Below, piece after piece: positions 25,899-34,779 of a stretch of 64,000 nucleotides of DNA (position 1 is its first letter; every line of letters starts with the position of its first letter). The notes under the pieces were generated by a model, which worked only from the letters and a program-made list of their open reading frames with translations, did no database searches and was not told where the DNA came from. Origin of the DNA: JAIOSM01 sp964565415 (GTDB lineage: Bacteria; Desulfobacterota; Desulfobacteria; Desulfobacterales; Desulfobacteraceae). A program made the translations under genes and the position numbers. Location of the stretch: assembly GCA_964565415.1 (NCBI GenBank), contig CAZMEX010000006.1, forward strand, positions 1-64,000, written 5' to 3'.

Positions 25899-27467
25899 TT
25901 ATTTTTTTTGGAGTATTTGATTTGGATGGAAAACAAATTTTTGCCTCAAATAATTCTTAATCATCTTTTTATGATTCTTTTCAACACATAAAAAATAGGT
26001 ACAAATAATGCCAATAAAAAAATATAAAAATGTACTGATACCCAATTTTAAAACAAGATCAATACTGATTAAGCAATCAAATATATAGCCAAACAAAACA
26101 ACCGGAATAAATGCCACTAAAGGTACGAAATATGCTGTCCTTAAATATTGTATTATTGATATATTATATTTTCGCATAACAAGGAAAGGAAAAAATACTG
26201 CTTCAGGGATCATAGCTTTAAGTGACCAACCAATAGCTACACTGAGAACACCCAGAGTTGTATACTTTATGAGTAAAACACTCGTAATCAAGCCAATGGT
26301 CGAGAAAATCAACAAACTATTGGAAACAATCCAGTGGTCACCTGTTGCTCTTAGTATAGTTTGATTCCCTTTATTAGCTCTTGCCAGTATCAAGGGGAAC
26401 ACCATAATAATGAGTATACTATACATATCTTTTATACCTGACATAGATATATTTGTTTTTCTAAGCCAGAGGGATAAAATATCTTCACCAAATATAATAA
26501 GATATCCACCAATAAGGAGACCAACCATAAGTCCATACCTTACTCCATATGTGCTCAGTCTGGAAAGTATTCCAATTTCCCCACATGAATCCATTTTACT
26601 TGCAATGGGCATAAAAGTTGCACCGGTTCGTCCGATCAAAGGACCTATCTGCATCAAAATACTGGAAGGGATTGAAAATAGAGGGACTGCACTTATACCT
26701 ATAAAAATACTGACAACAAGAATTTGCCCCCTTGTGTATAACATTGCCGAAAAGGTTTGAACAAGTGAACTTGAGCCCAAAGAGAAGAACTCCTTAAAGT
26801 ATTTTGGAGTGATGGCTTCCACACTGAATTTAATTTCAGGATAAAATCCCATTGCCTTATAAAAAATAAAAAATTCCATGGCAATACTTGACACTACTGA
26901 TATTAAACAAAGGAAAATTAAATCTAATATGCCAAAATAATAAAATATACTGACGAAAATTAATTGAGTTATATTAATAATAAGACTCAATATATCAATA
27001 TAATCATATCGATTGAGCGATTGTAATAATCCCCGCCCAACGCGAAGTGGAAATAGTACCGCAACATTCAATCCCAGCATAATAAAAAGAAATCTTGCTA
27101 TATTGTGTTGTGAGGTATCCAATTTAAAGATGTCTGGTAAAAATATTGTCACCAATAGGGTGATTAATAATACAAAAAAAATACCTATACCAAAGTACAT
27201 CATTGCAGTAGAGAAGATTGCATTCCTGTCGCTTTGATTTCTTTCAGCATCAACTTTGGAAATAAAGCGGCACACACTGTTGGCAACTCCGAAATCAAGC
27301 AGGTAGAACAACCCTGCTCCCTGCCCAATGGCAATCCACAAGCCATAATCATGCTGTCCTAAAGCGGAAAGCAATAAAGGGGTCATGATCATGGCAATAG
27401 CCATTGTCGTTAATCTTGTAAGCCAGCCTGCAATTGTGTTAATGATAATCTGTTTTTTAAGACCCAC
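25899..27467 (-). CDS. Wzx-like polysaccharide flippase
   Basis: This 522-residue protein has about 12-14 membrane helices across its whole length and the N-terminal amphipathic-plus-helix pattern of the MVF/Wzx family (KKQIIINTIAGWLTRLTTMA, DYGLWIAIGQGAGLFYLLDFG). It would flip undecaprenyl-linked glycan repeat units to the periplasm. It starts with GTG 27467, overlapping the preceding stop by 11 bases. It is the only recognisable flippase in the window, implying a Wzx/Wzy-type route rather than an ABC transporter. The polymerase partner may be one of the two large membrane proteins or lie elsewhere. Confidence 0.82.
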   Translation of the reverse strand: MGLKKQIIINTIAGWLTRLTTMAIAMIMTPLLLSALGQHDYGLWIAIGQGAGLFYLLDFGVANSVCRFISKVDAERNQSDRNAIFSTAMMYFGIGIFFVLLITLLVTIFLPDIFKLDTSQHNIARFLFIMLGLNVAVLFPLRVGRGLLQSLNRYDYIDILSLIINITQLIFVSIFYYFGILDLIFLCLISVVSSIAMEFFIFYKAMGFYPEIKFSVEAITPKYFKEFFSLGSSSLVQTFSAMLYTRGQILVVSIFIGISAVPLFSIPSSILMQIGPLIGRTGATFMPIASKMDSCGEIGILSRLSTYGVRYGLMVGLLIGGYLIIFGEDILSLWLRKTNISMSGIKDMYSILIIMVFPLILARANKGNQTILRATGDHWIVSNSLLIFSTIGLITSVLLIKYTTLGVLSVAIGWSLKAMIPEAVFFPFLVMRKYNISIIQYLRTAYFVPLVAFIPVVLFGYIFDCLISIDLVLKLGISTFLYFFIGIICTYFLCVEKNHKKMIKNYLRQKFVFHPNQILQKK

Positions 27468-29031
27468 AATTACCTTTACTCTCTTTTTTGTTAAAAATAT
27501 CCAAACAATACTTTACAAGGCTCTGGTACCCTTGAGATAACAGCTCAGATTCTGAAAAATTATTTGGATTATTTGAATAGCGATTCTGTTTTCTCAAAAG
27601 AACAGAGTATAGATCAACTGGCACAGATTCCTGTATAAAAGCACCTATATATCTCCTGATGGCATAAGGCTCAAATTGATACTGGTTCAATACTTGATCA
27701 ATCTGTTCACCTAAACAATTTAAATCAGTTACGTGCCACACCATTTTATCTGGTAATAGGTTATATGGTGCATTGCCAAAAGTGATAACAGGTATTTTAT
27801 TGATTGCAGCTTCAAATCCTAGGGAACCGGTTATTACTGCTACAAGGCAGGCATACTTTATAATCTCATACCCTTTTACAAAAGGATCAATCAAATATAC
27901 ATTTGGTATCTCTAATAATTTTTTATAATACTTTAAGGGTCTGAACCCTAAAGATCTGGGATGCTCTTTCACAACAATTTTTTGTCCTACAGGTAAACTT
28001 AATGCAATATTTCTGATAAGTTCAATCTGATTCTGGTATGGTCGCCCAAAAACCTGTAACGAAACCTCCGGTTCAAAATGCAATGGGAAAAAAACAAATG
28101 GACTCATTTTATCCAAATCGCCTTTTTTGAAATATTTTGAATGGCTGCAAATGCTCTTTTCAACCCTGAATGCTTTAATAGGCTGTAGCAAATTGGTATA
28201 AATAGATGGGACAACAGCCCCCGGAATATGAATATCATGCCTGGTTTCTGGATCAATCTGGATTTTAATAAAACCTGCAAGACTCCTCATTATTTCCAAG
28301 GGTGCGCTGTTAAGGCGACTAACCAATCTGGAACGGCTGGATAAAATAGCACCTTCATATTGCAGACCTTGGTTGGTAATTTTTTTTATATAAACCTCAA
28401 TATCACGATTAATATCCTTTGAAAAAGGTTCAGCGCTATTATAAGTATCCACAATCGTGGATGACACGCCTACTGCAGTGTCATGGAAAGCAAGGTAATT
28501 TTCAATTTTTGTGGCTTTGATTTGGAAATAGGGAATATTTTTCTTTTTCGCGAAAAGATAAATAAGATAATCTCCCATTGTAGCAGTACCAAAACTTAAG
28601 ATTAAATCAGGAGATATCCTGTTGATGAACCTGTCAATTTTAACAAGGGCCTGATCAAGGATTATCATGAGTTGCTCATATGTAAAACGTGATTTATATT
28701 GCTGTTTGTATTTGCAATGTTTTCCAAAAAAAATCCTCCTATCTGCCATCAAAGCATTCCACAGTACAGGATCACCAATATATTTTTCATATTTTGCGAT
28801 GCGTTCCCAGTTAGGCTTTTTTTCTTTAAAGATTCTGGTGAATTCCCACTCTTTCAATATGGATATAAAAGGGTCATCTATAAACGAATTGTTCTTTGAA
28901 AATTGTTTATAAAACAGGGAATCTGCCACAAAAAAACCAACTTTTTCCATTTGGATCTTATCCCTGAGCATTTCAATAAGATTCACTCCAATCTCAAGGC
29001 TTTTACCCATAGTAGCTATCAATATTTTCAT
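27457..29031 (-). CDS. Capsule polysaccharide transferase-like protein (KpsC/KpsS-like)
   Basis: This 524-residue cytoplasmic protein has, in its C-terminal half, the Capsule_synth (KpsC/KpsS) pattern. HFEPEVSLQVFGRPY is followed by KIVVKEHPRSLGFRPLKYY, a PNVYLIDP strand and VITGSLGFEAAINKIPVITF. Members of this fold transfer Kdo, an ulosonic acid, from CMP-Kdo. Here it is translationally coupled (4-base overlap) to a CMP-sugar synthetase gene, so a CMP-nonulosonic acid transferase role is an attractive inference. The N-terminal half (about 1-260) has no recognised domain. Not known to which sugar it acts. Confidence 0.65.
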   Translation of the reverse strand: MKILIATMGKSLEIGVNLIEMLRDKIQMEKVGFFVADSLFYKQFSKNNSFIDDPFISILKEWEFTRIFKEKKPNWERIAKYEKYIGDPVLWNALMADRRIFFGKHCKYKQQYKSRFTYEQLMIILDQALVKIDRFINRISPDLILSFGTATMGDYLIYLFAKKKNIPYFQIKATKIENYLAFHDTAVGVSSTIVDTYNSAEPFSKDINRDIEVYIKKITNQGLQYEGAILSSRSRLVSRLNSAPLEIMRSLAGFIKIQIDPETRHDIHIPGAVVPSIYTNLLQPIKAFRVEKSICSHSKYFKKGDLDKMSPFVFFPLHFEPEVSLQVFGRPYQNQIELIRNIALSLPVGQKIVVKEHPRSLGFRPLKYYKKLLEIPNVYLIDPFVKGYEIIKYACLVAVITGSLGFEAAINKIPVITFGNAPYNLLPDKMVWHVTDLNCLGEQIDQVLNQYQFEPYAIRRYIGAFIQESVPVDLYSVLLRKQNRYSNNPNNFSESELLSQGYQSLVKYCLDIFNKKESKGNCGS

Positions 29032-29753
29032 AGGACAAGACTACTGGGTTTAAGATTAAAATGTGAAAATTCCCCATGATATACTGACATAATATATCGG
29101 GCGATCTCCAGGTCTTCAGGGTAATCTATGTCAATTTCAAAAAGCGAGGATTCCAATACAAATGGAAAGATTTTCCTTCCAAAAAAAGAAGGAGTCATAA
29201 AAGATGTTTCCGGTCTAAATATATAAAAAGACCCTGTATTCTTATAAAAATCGGGCTCATTATTTCTCTTCCTTGGTAGAGAAAATTCAGGTACGAATTC
29301 TTTATTAATAATTTGTCCTCTTAACTCATCAATCTTTGTTACACTAAAAAGGCTATCATACTCAGGATATTCTATCATTGCTTGAACTGCTCTTGTGATA
29401 TCTTGTATCATTCTTAATGGATGAGTCGGTTGAAGCAAAATAACCAGATCAGGAAAACCGACCTTAAGAGAGCCTATAGTTTTATAAGAGTGAACCAGAA
29501 CATCCTGATTGCTGATATCTGATTTTGATAATTCTTTGGGACGATGTATCTGTTTTGCACCTAGAGAAGCAGCAAGTTCCAAGACCTGTTCATCTTCACT
29601 TGATACATAGGTATTGCAGATTAATGAAACCTGCTTTGCAATTTCAATGGAATAATAAATCAATGGATATCCACACAAATCAACAACATTTTTCTTGGGT
29701 AATCGCTGGGATGTCATCTTTGCTGGAATTATAGCAACTATATCTTGCGACAT
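29028..29753 (-). CDS. CMP-nonulosonic acid cytidylyltransferase (NeuA-like)
   Basis: This 241-residue enzyme has the N-terminal nucleotidyltransferase motif AIIPAKMTSQRLPKKNV, LILLQPTHPLR-type (VILLQPTHPLRMIQDI), the ITRAVQAM helix and the C-terminal DIDYPEDLEIARYIM, all typical of NeuA/LegF/PseF. It would activate a nonulosonic acid with CTP to a CMP-sugar. It is the only such gene in the window although two synthases are present. It is coupled to the KpsC-like gene by a 4-base overlap and preceded by the aldolase gene with a 2-base gap. Which of Neu, Leg or Pse it prefers cannot be read. Confidence 0.85.
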   Translation of the reverse strand: MSQDIVAIIPAKMTSQRLPKKNVVDLCGYPLIYYSIEIAKQVSLICNTYVSSEDEQVLELAASLGAKQIHRPKELSKSDISNQDVLVHSYKTIGSLKVGFPDLVILLQPTHPLRMIQDITRAVQAMIEYPEYDSLFSVTKIDELRGQIINKEFVPEFSLPRKRNNEPDFYKNTGSFYIFRPETSFMTPSFFGRKIFPFVLESSLFEIDIDYPEDLEIARYIMSVYHGEFSHFNLKPSSLVL

Positions 29754-29755
29754 TG

Positions 29756-30673
29756 TTATTTTTGTCTCATATTATACTTTATCATATTATATTTTTCCAT
29801 GGCATGGTCAATCTGTCTCTTCTCCTCTCTGTCAAGTTTGCGGTATGGAAAATGGCAGAAATCGTGTTGAATTATACCGAGTCTTTTTAAAATATATTTC
29901 TCTTCTGCTGCGTACTCCCCGTTATCTGGTGCTGTATTAGGGATATCAGCATGAAATGAGTTCCAGCGTCTTTGAATTTTTTCTGCATTTTTTTTATCCC
30001 TTTGATTAAAAGCAGTATACAAATCATTAAACATATCTGGAAAACAGCATGCAGCGCTTGCTGTAACAGCCCTGGCACCCAACTCAAGCCAAGTGTAAAA
30101 TTGACTGCCACCAGCACCCATCACCTGGAAGCTGTCATCATCCAAAGTCAAAAACTGCTTCATTTCATCGTGGTTATATCCACCAACCTTTATCCCCAAA
30201 ATATTGGGGTGACTTTTCAATGAAGCTACCACATCAAAGGATAAAGCCTTGCCCCTTTTAATGTTATGATAAAGATATATAGGAAAGGAAGATACGTCAG
30301 CATAGGTGTTCAGCATATAGATTAATTGAGTATCACCGATTTTCAGATCTTCGGGAATGTAATGGAAACCATGAATATTTGCAGTTTTAACTTCCTTAAA
30401 AAGATCAAACACATTCCTTGGCGCCATGCTGGAACACCCGGCAATGATTGGAACCCTGCCTTTATTAGCCTCGGATACGGCAAAAATCATATCAACCCGT
30501 TGTATGTGGTTCAGCAAAAATTGTTCACTGGCCGATCCAAGTATGTACAGAGCAGCTGCATCACTTTCAACAAGGTATTCCACCAGTGATTCACACGATT
30601 TTATATCAATATCTCCATTTTGTTTTAATGGTGTTAAAACAATAGGAACAACGCCTTTAATCTGTGTTACCAT
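29756..30673 (-). CDS. DapA/NanA-family (dihydrodipicolinate synthase-like) aldolase
   Basis: This 305-residue TIM-barrel class I aldolase has VPIVLTPLKQNGDID at the N-terminus, a GSASEQFLL phosphate/carboxylate loop in place of GTTGE, and the Schiff-base Lys in NILGIKVGGYNHDEM. The catalytic Tyr region is SFPIYLYHNIKRG. Family members condense or split pyruvate with an aldehyde. In this position (between a cytidylyltransferase and a methyltransferase of the nonulosonic module) it could be an N-acetylneuraminate lyase-like enzyme or make a 2-keto-acid precursor. It is not the housekeeping DapA by context; exact substrate unknown. Confidence 0.75.
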   Translation of the reverse strand: MVTQIKGVVPIVLTPLKQNGDIDIKSCESLVEYLVESDAAALYILGSASEQFLLNHIQRVDMIFAVSEANKGRVPIIAGCSSMAPRNVFDLFKEVKTANIHGFHYIPEDLKIGDTQLIYMLNTYADVSSFPIYLYHNIKRGKALSFDVVASLKSHPNILGIKVGGYNHDEMKQFLTLDDDSFQVMGAGGSQFYTWLELGARAVTASAACCFPDMFNDLYTAFNQRDKKNAEKIQRRWNSFHADIPNTAPDNGEYAAEEKYILKRLGIIQHDFCHFPYRKLDREEKRQIDHAMEKYNMIKYNMRQK

Positions 30674-30688
30674 AAATAACCCTTGATA

Positions 30689-31543
30689 CTATTTTTTAAA
30701 ACACCAAATTAAAAATGCCTGCCCATAGCCTTCCTGACACAACCAGGGGTTTTTATTACTCTTTTCTTGTCTTTTCAGTAAAATTTCCTGGAAATGCTCT
30801 ACCAGGACATTTTCACTTTTTAAAGGTAACAATGTAAATGGGAAATCAATTGAATGAGAAATCATTGGAAGAGGATAAACACCTGACGTATTAATGTTTT
30901 CAACATCCAGTTGTTCAAGGATTTCAACATACCTGCTGGAATTTGCATCGGAGCGGAATATAGTCTCTTTCCCACGGAGGTTTTGTATATGATCGCCTAC
31001 TGCCCCTTTAAGAACGTCATTAATCCAATTAAAATCTTTTTGAATATTGTCTGTGTATTTGGGAACAACATATCCAAGAAAGAGACCACCATTAGATAAA
31101 ACTCTTATCTGTTCCTTTACAGGAATTGTAATATTTTCAAAATGCTCAAGTAAACCAATGGAAAATACCACATCAAATGTTCCCTCATTATAGGGTAAAT
31201 CCATTGCATCCCCGACAGCAAATTTACCCTTCAGCTTGTTTACAGCAAATATTTCCTTAGATGTCTTAAGTACATTAAATGAGGTATCAAGTAGTGTACA
31301 GTCAAATCCATGTTCTGAAAAATATGCACTCATACTGCCACGCCCACATCCAACCTCCAGACAACTGGTCATGTTTTGGTTCTTGCCCATAATTTCCTGA
31401 AACAACAACCAGTGATTCCTAAAAGCCAATTGAATCTGGTTTATGGGGTCATCCTTTGTCCAATGTATATAATAGGTTTCTGCCCTGTTTTTCCAATTGT
31501 CATCAAATGCGGTTTTATCGCCTTTTTTTAATCTATTCGGCAT
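30689..31543 (-). CDS. SAM-dependent methyltransferase of nonulosonic module
   Basis: This 284-residue class I methyltransferase has motif I TSCLEVGCGRGSMSAYFSEHG, acidic motif CTLLDTSFNVLK, the motif IV segment FDVVFSIGLLEHFENITIPV and the strand RVLSNGGLFLGYVVP. Its start codon overlaps the dehydrogenase gene end by 11 bases, and it is followed 15 bases later by the aldolase gene. These spacings suggest that the three form one pathway. Substrate is probably a sugar or hydroxy-acid group of a nonulosonic acid, by inference. Cytoplasmic. Confidence 0.8.
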   Translation of the reverse strand: MPNRLKKGDKTAFDDNWKNRAETYYIHWTKDDPINQIQLAFRNHWLLFQEIMGKNQNMTSCLEVGCGRGSMSAYFSEHGFDCTLLDTSFNVLKTSKEIFAVNKLKGKFAVGDAMDLPYNEGTFDVVFSIGLLEHFENITIPVKEQIRVLSNGGLFLGYVVPKYTDNIQKDFNWINDVLKGAVGDHIQNLRGKETIFRSDANSSRYVEILEQLDVENINTSGVYPLPMISHSIDFPFTLLPLKSENVLVEHFQEILLKRQEKSNKNPWLCQEGYGQAFLIWCFKK

Positions 31544-32507
31544 AATCTTTCTTCACAAAAAATTGTTTTGTTTTTTCAGCAATGAAGATTTCAGTGTTGG
31601 ACATAGCTTCCTTTGTACAACCTCCGATATGAGGGGTAATAATTAAATGTCTGTTTTTTTTTGCATACTTAATAATTGCTTTATTAAAAAAATCATGGGT
31701 TGATTGTTCTCCGGCTAAAACATCCAGTGCTGCACCGGCCAGGTGCCCTTTTTCCAATGCCCATATGAGGTCATTTTCCGAAATTAGTTCCCCTCTTGAT
31801 GTATTCACCAGGTATTTACCCTTTCCCATTTGGATGAAGTCATCTCGATCAAGCATATTTTTATTTTCTATTCTGTAATCAACATGGATGGATATGATAT
31901 CAGTTTTAGAAAGTAACTCTTCTTTTTTACATTGAATCACCTCTGATTTCAAAAAAATATCTCTATCCACAAAGGGGTCACAGGCGAAAACCGACATGCC
32001 AAAGGCTTTCGCATATTTTACCATATGCTGTCCAATACGACCGAAACCGAGCAGTCCCAAAGTAAGAGCACTAAATTCCCGCCCGCAATACAAATCTCTG
32101 TTCCACTCATTCGCACTCACTACAGAATGTATACCTGGAACTATATTCCTTACAAGTGCAAGTATTAAAGAGAAAGCAAGTTCGCTGGTAGAATGAATTG
32201 TATCAAGAAAATTTGTTTCTCCTTTTAAACTAATTATCTTAATCTTATTTTCTTCACAATAGGTTTGATCAATGTGATTTAGGCCAGTTGTGGGGCTGAC
32301 AAGAATCCTAACATTTGGAAACTTGGACAACAATCGGGAATCCAAAAAATAATTCAACCGACATACAATTATTGAAATTTCATCTTTTTTTTGCCAGTCA
32401 GAAGGTGTATTGTTACAGCAATAAACTGCTCCTATTTCAGAATAAATTTTTAATGCACGTTGACTATAATTTGAAGCTTCTATAATAAGAATACGCTCTT
32501 TTGACAT
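31533..32507 (-). CDS. D-2-hydroxyacid dehydrogenase family protein
   Basis: This 324-residue NAD(P)-dependent enzyme has the Rossmann motif LGLLGFGRIGQHMVKYAKAF. The catalytic set of the D-isomer family is complete: Arg in VNTSRGELIS, Glu in LDVLAGEQSTHDFF and His in ITPHIGGCTKEAMSNTE. It interconverts a 2-hydroxy acid and a 2-keto acid. It lies between neuC-like and methyltransferase genes (23-base gap and 11-base overlap). It is therefore likely dedicated to the glycan pathway rather than serine synthesis. The actual acid is unknown; glycerate-like is a guess. Confidence 0.8.
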   Translation of the reverse strand: MSKERILIIEASNYSQRALKIYSEIGAVYCCNNTPSDWQKKDEISIIVCRLNYFLDSRLLSKFPNVRILVSPTTGLNHIDQTYCEENKIKIISLKGETNFLDTIHSTSELAFSLILALVRNIVPGIHSVVSANEWNRDLYCGREFSALTLGLLGFGRIGQHMVKYAKAFGMSVFACDPFVDRDIFLKSEVIQCKKEELLSKTDIISIHVDYRIENKNMLDRDDFIQMGKGKYLVNTSRGELISENDLIWALEKGHLAGAALDVLAGEQSTHDFFNKAIIKYAKKNRHLIITPHIGGCTKEAMSNTEIFIAEKTKQFFVKKDYAE

Positions 32508-32530
32508 GGGAATAATTATCTATTTTTCTC

Positions 32531-33679
32531 CTAATAGGTCATTTTTTTTTTATTTAAAATATTAACCTCTGATAATTTTTGAGCGATTCTCAGTCCTGCG
32601 TCACCCTTGCCAAAAATTTTTTCACTTTTATATTTCCCATTTTGCAATTGGGTTTCAATAGCTGCCTGTATTTTCGCTCTGTCATAATCTGTAAATATTA
32701 CATTTTGACCATGTTCTCGTCCTTCCTGGCGATCACCAACAATCACTGAGGGAACCCCAAGATGTGATCCTTCCCTGATAAAAGAAGATGAATTTCCAAT
32801 GGAGCAGGCAGCATTGTTTAATACCCGTGCATAATCATCAGGAGAAAAATTACGATAATAGTGAAATGGTTTATCTTGATTCCTCTCTCTGAAAAGCCGG
32901 ATCCCTTTGGAAATATCATCAGTACCAGCATCAATATTCGGCCAAAGTACTATTTTTTGTATATTATCAATTTTATCAAGGGCAAAAAGTGTCTCATTGA
33001 TCTGATTCAATCCTTGACCATAACTAGTAGTCACCGGGTGTTGCATCATAAGAAGATACGGCTTTTCCCAATCTATAGGGTGCCCAACTCCACCATAATG
33101 CCTCATTATGCTGTTATCAATAAGCAACTCCTCATTGACCAAGATATCCATTGCCGGGCATCCGTAATTAAAAACTGAACAAGGATCTTCACCCATTTTT
33201 AAAATTCTGTTTCTGGATTGTTCAGTCGCAGGAAAATGAATATCAGATAGCTTAGTAATGGAATGTCTTACTCGTTCATCAATATTTCCAGTTATTTCCC
33301 CACCTTGCAGGTGTGCCAGAGGAATATTAAGATAAGTAGCAGCAATAGCGGTTGACATGGTTTCAAATCGGTCGGCAACAGTAACGATAATATCTGGTTT
33401 AAGGTCTTCAAATGCGGTTGAAAGTTCTACTATACCTAAACCTACAGACTTAGCCTGCGTGGAAAGGGTTTCTCCTTCAACAATATAATAAATTTTCCTT
33501 AGAGCTTCAAATCCATCTTTCTTGATTATATCTGCTGCTTTCCCAAAACGATACAATAATGTTGATGCACCAATAATCAATTGAATTTCAAGATTCTTAT
33601 GGTCTTGAATAGCTTTCATCAGATACTTTACACGACCATAATTTGCTCTGCTCGCAACAACAACACAAACTTTTCTCAT
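32531..33679 (-). CDS. UDP-GlcNAc (or UDP-diNAcBac) hydrolysing 2-epimerase, NeuC/LegG-like
   Basis: This 382-residue protein has the N-terminal VVVASRANYGRVKYLMKAI, the DRFETMSTAIAATYLNIPLAHLQGGEITGNIDERVRHSITKLS region (here noted in part) and the VPSVIVGDRQEGREHGQNVI C-terminal motif, all characteristic of hydrolysing epimerases. It makes ManNAc (NeuC) or its 2,4-diacetamido analogue (LegG) for nonulosonic acid synthesis. It overlaps the second synthase gene by 4 bases. The NeuC and LegG types are not separable by eye. Cytoplasmic. Confidence 0.88.
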   Translation of the reverse strand: MRKVCVVVASRANYGRVKYLMKAIQDHKNLEIQLIIGASTLLYRFGKAADIIKKDGFEALRKIYYIVEGETLSTQAKSVGLGIVELSTAFEDLKPDIIVTVADRFETMSTAIAATYLNIPLAHLQGGEITGNIDERVRHSITKLSDIHFPATEQSRNRILKMGEDPCSVFNYGCPAMDILVNEELLIDNSIMRHYGGVGHPIDWEKPYLLMMQHPVTTSYGQGLNQINETLFALDKIDNIQKIVLWPNIDAGTDDISKGIRLFRERNQDKPFHYYRNFSPDDYARVLNNAACSIGNSSSFIREGSHLGVPSVIVGDRQEGREHGQNVIFTDYDRAKIQAAIETQLQNGKYKSEKIFGKGDAGLRIAQKLSEVNILNKKKMTY

Positions 33680-34707
33680 AACAAATCCGTTTCATTCAAA
33701 AAATCAAACTTATTCTTATCAAACTTGAGTTTTTTCCCGATAACATATTTAAATTGTTGGGCAGGTATACCCTTGCCCGATGGTTTCTTAGCTTCAAGAT
33801 CATCAAATGTAATCACATTTCCCTTCTTTAGCTTTCTGCTGACAGCCAGACTTTTTCCAAACATTGTCTTTAATTCAAAAAATCGAGAATCATCATTTTT
33901 ATCAACCACACATTTCAAGGATGTCTCAATAAACCTAACCCCCTCTACCATCTGGGAAAGCTCATGCAAAGTCAATGATGAAGTAGAATCAGGTCCAAAC
34001 ATCATTTTATCAAAAGCCACATGCACTTCTATAATCTTAGCACCAAGTGCAACTGCGGCAATTGAAGGAAAAATTGTTCCAGAATGGTCAGACAACCCCA
34101 CAGAACAATCATATCGTCTTTTAATATCATTGATAACATTCAGCCCAATTTCATCTGGCATAGCTGGATACTTGGTAGTGCACTGTAATAATGATATTTT
34201 GTTATCATATGACTCTAAAAAAGACATAACCCTATCCAATTCTTGAAAACTGCTCATACCAGTTGAACATATTATCTCCTTACCAGTTTTTGCAACTTTT
34301 TCAAGTAGAAGTAGGTTTGTTATTTCCCCTGACCCAATTTTGTATTTTTCAATCCCGGTTTTTTCTAAAAGATCCACAGCAGCTATGGAAAAAGGAGAGC
34401 TCATAAATATCAATCCAACATCAGCACAATGCTGCTTAATATCTATCCATTGATTAAGAGAGAACTCCATCCGTTTCCAATAATCAAAACGGGTGTTGTC
34501 TTCATATGAAAAATTAACTCTAAATGGCTCAAACTGGCTGCTTTCTGCATCTGCGATGTGGGTTTGAAACTTTATTGCATCAACGTCTGTTCTCGCCACA
34601 GCATCAATATATGAATGCAGAATACCAATGCTCCCGTCATGTGCCTGTGCTACTTCTGCAATGATAAAAACCTCAGACTTTTCATTCACATTTGATACAA
34701 TTGCCAT
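33676..34707 (-). CDS. Nonulosonic acid synthase (NeuB/LegI-like)
   Basis: This 343-residue protein has an N-terminal TIM barrel with VFIIAEVAQAHDGSIGIL, KYKIGSGEITNLLLLEKVA, STGMSSFQELD, SLLQCTTKYPA and VGLSDHSGTIFP. The C-terminal SAF domain (KSLAVSRKLKKGNVITFDD, about 275-340) is the family hallmark. It condenses phosphoenolpyruvate with a ManNAc-like sugar to a sialic or legionaminic acid-type product. It overlaps the neuC-like gene (4 bases) and lies 72 bases from the pse module; that gap shows no promoter. It belongs to a different subgroup from the pseI product at 35885. Confidence 0.86.
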   Translation of the reverse strand: MAIVSNVNEKSEVFIIAEVAQAHDGSIGILHSYIDAVARTDVDAIKFQTHIADAESSQFEPFRVNFSYEDNTRFDYWKRMEFSLNQWIDIKQHCADVGLIFMSSPFSIAAVDLLEKTGIEKYKIGSGEITNLLLLEKVAKTGKEIICSTGMSSFQELDRVMSFLESYDNKISLLQCTTKYPAMPDEIGLNVINDIKRRYDCSVGLSDHSGTIFPSIAAVALGAKIIEVHVAFDKMMFGPDSTSSLTLHELSQMVEGVRFIETSLKCVVDKNDDSRFFELKTMFGKSLAVSRKLKKGNVITFDDLEAKKPSGKGIPAQQFKYVIGKKLKFDKNKFDFLNETDLL

Positions 34708-34779
34708 AAAATAATTATTCCTTATTATTGGAAGTTGTCAGCAAATCTAAGCTAAGCATATTAATGGTATTTTTATCCC

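Noticed and set aside
33581..34246. 221-codon open frame on the plus strand
   Set aside because: It is antisense to the NeuB-like synthase, has no ribosome binding site, and its translation is low-complexity and unlike known proteins.
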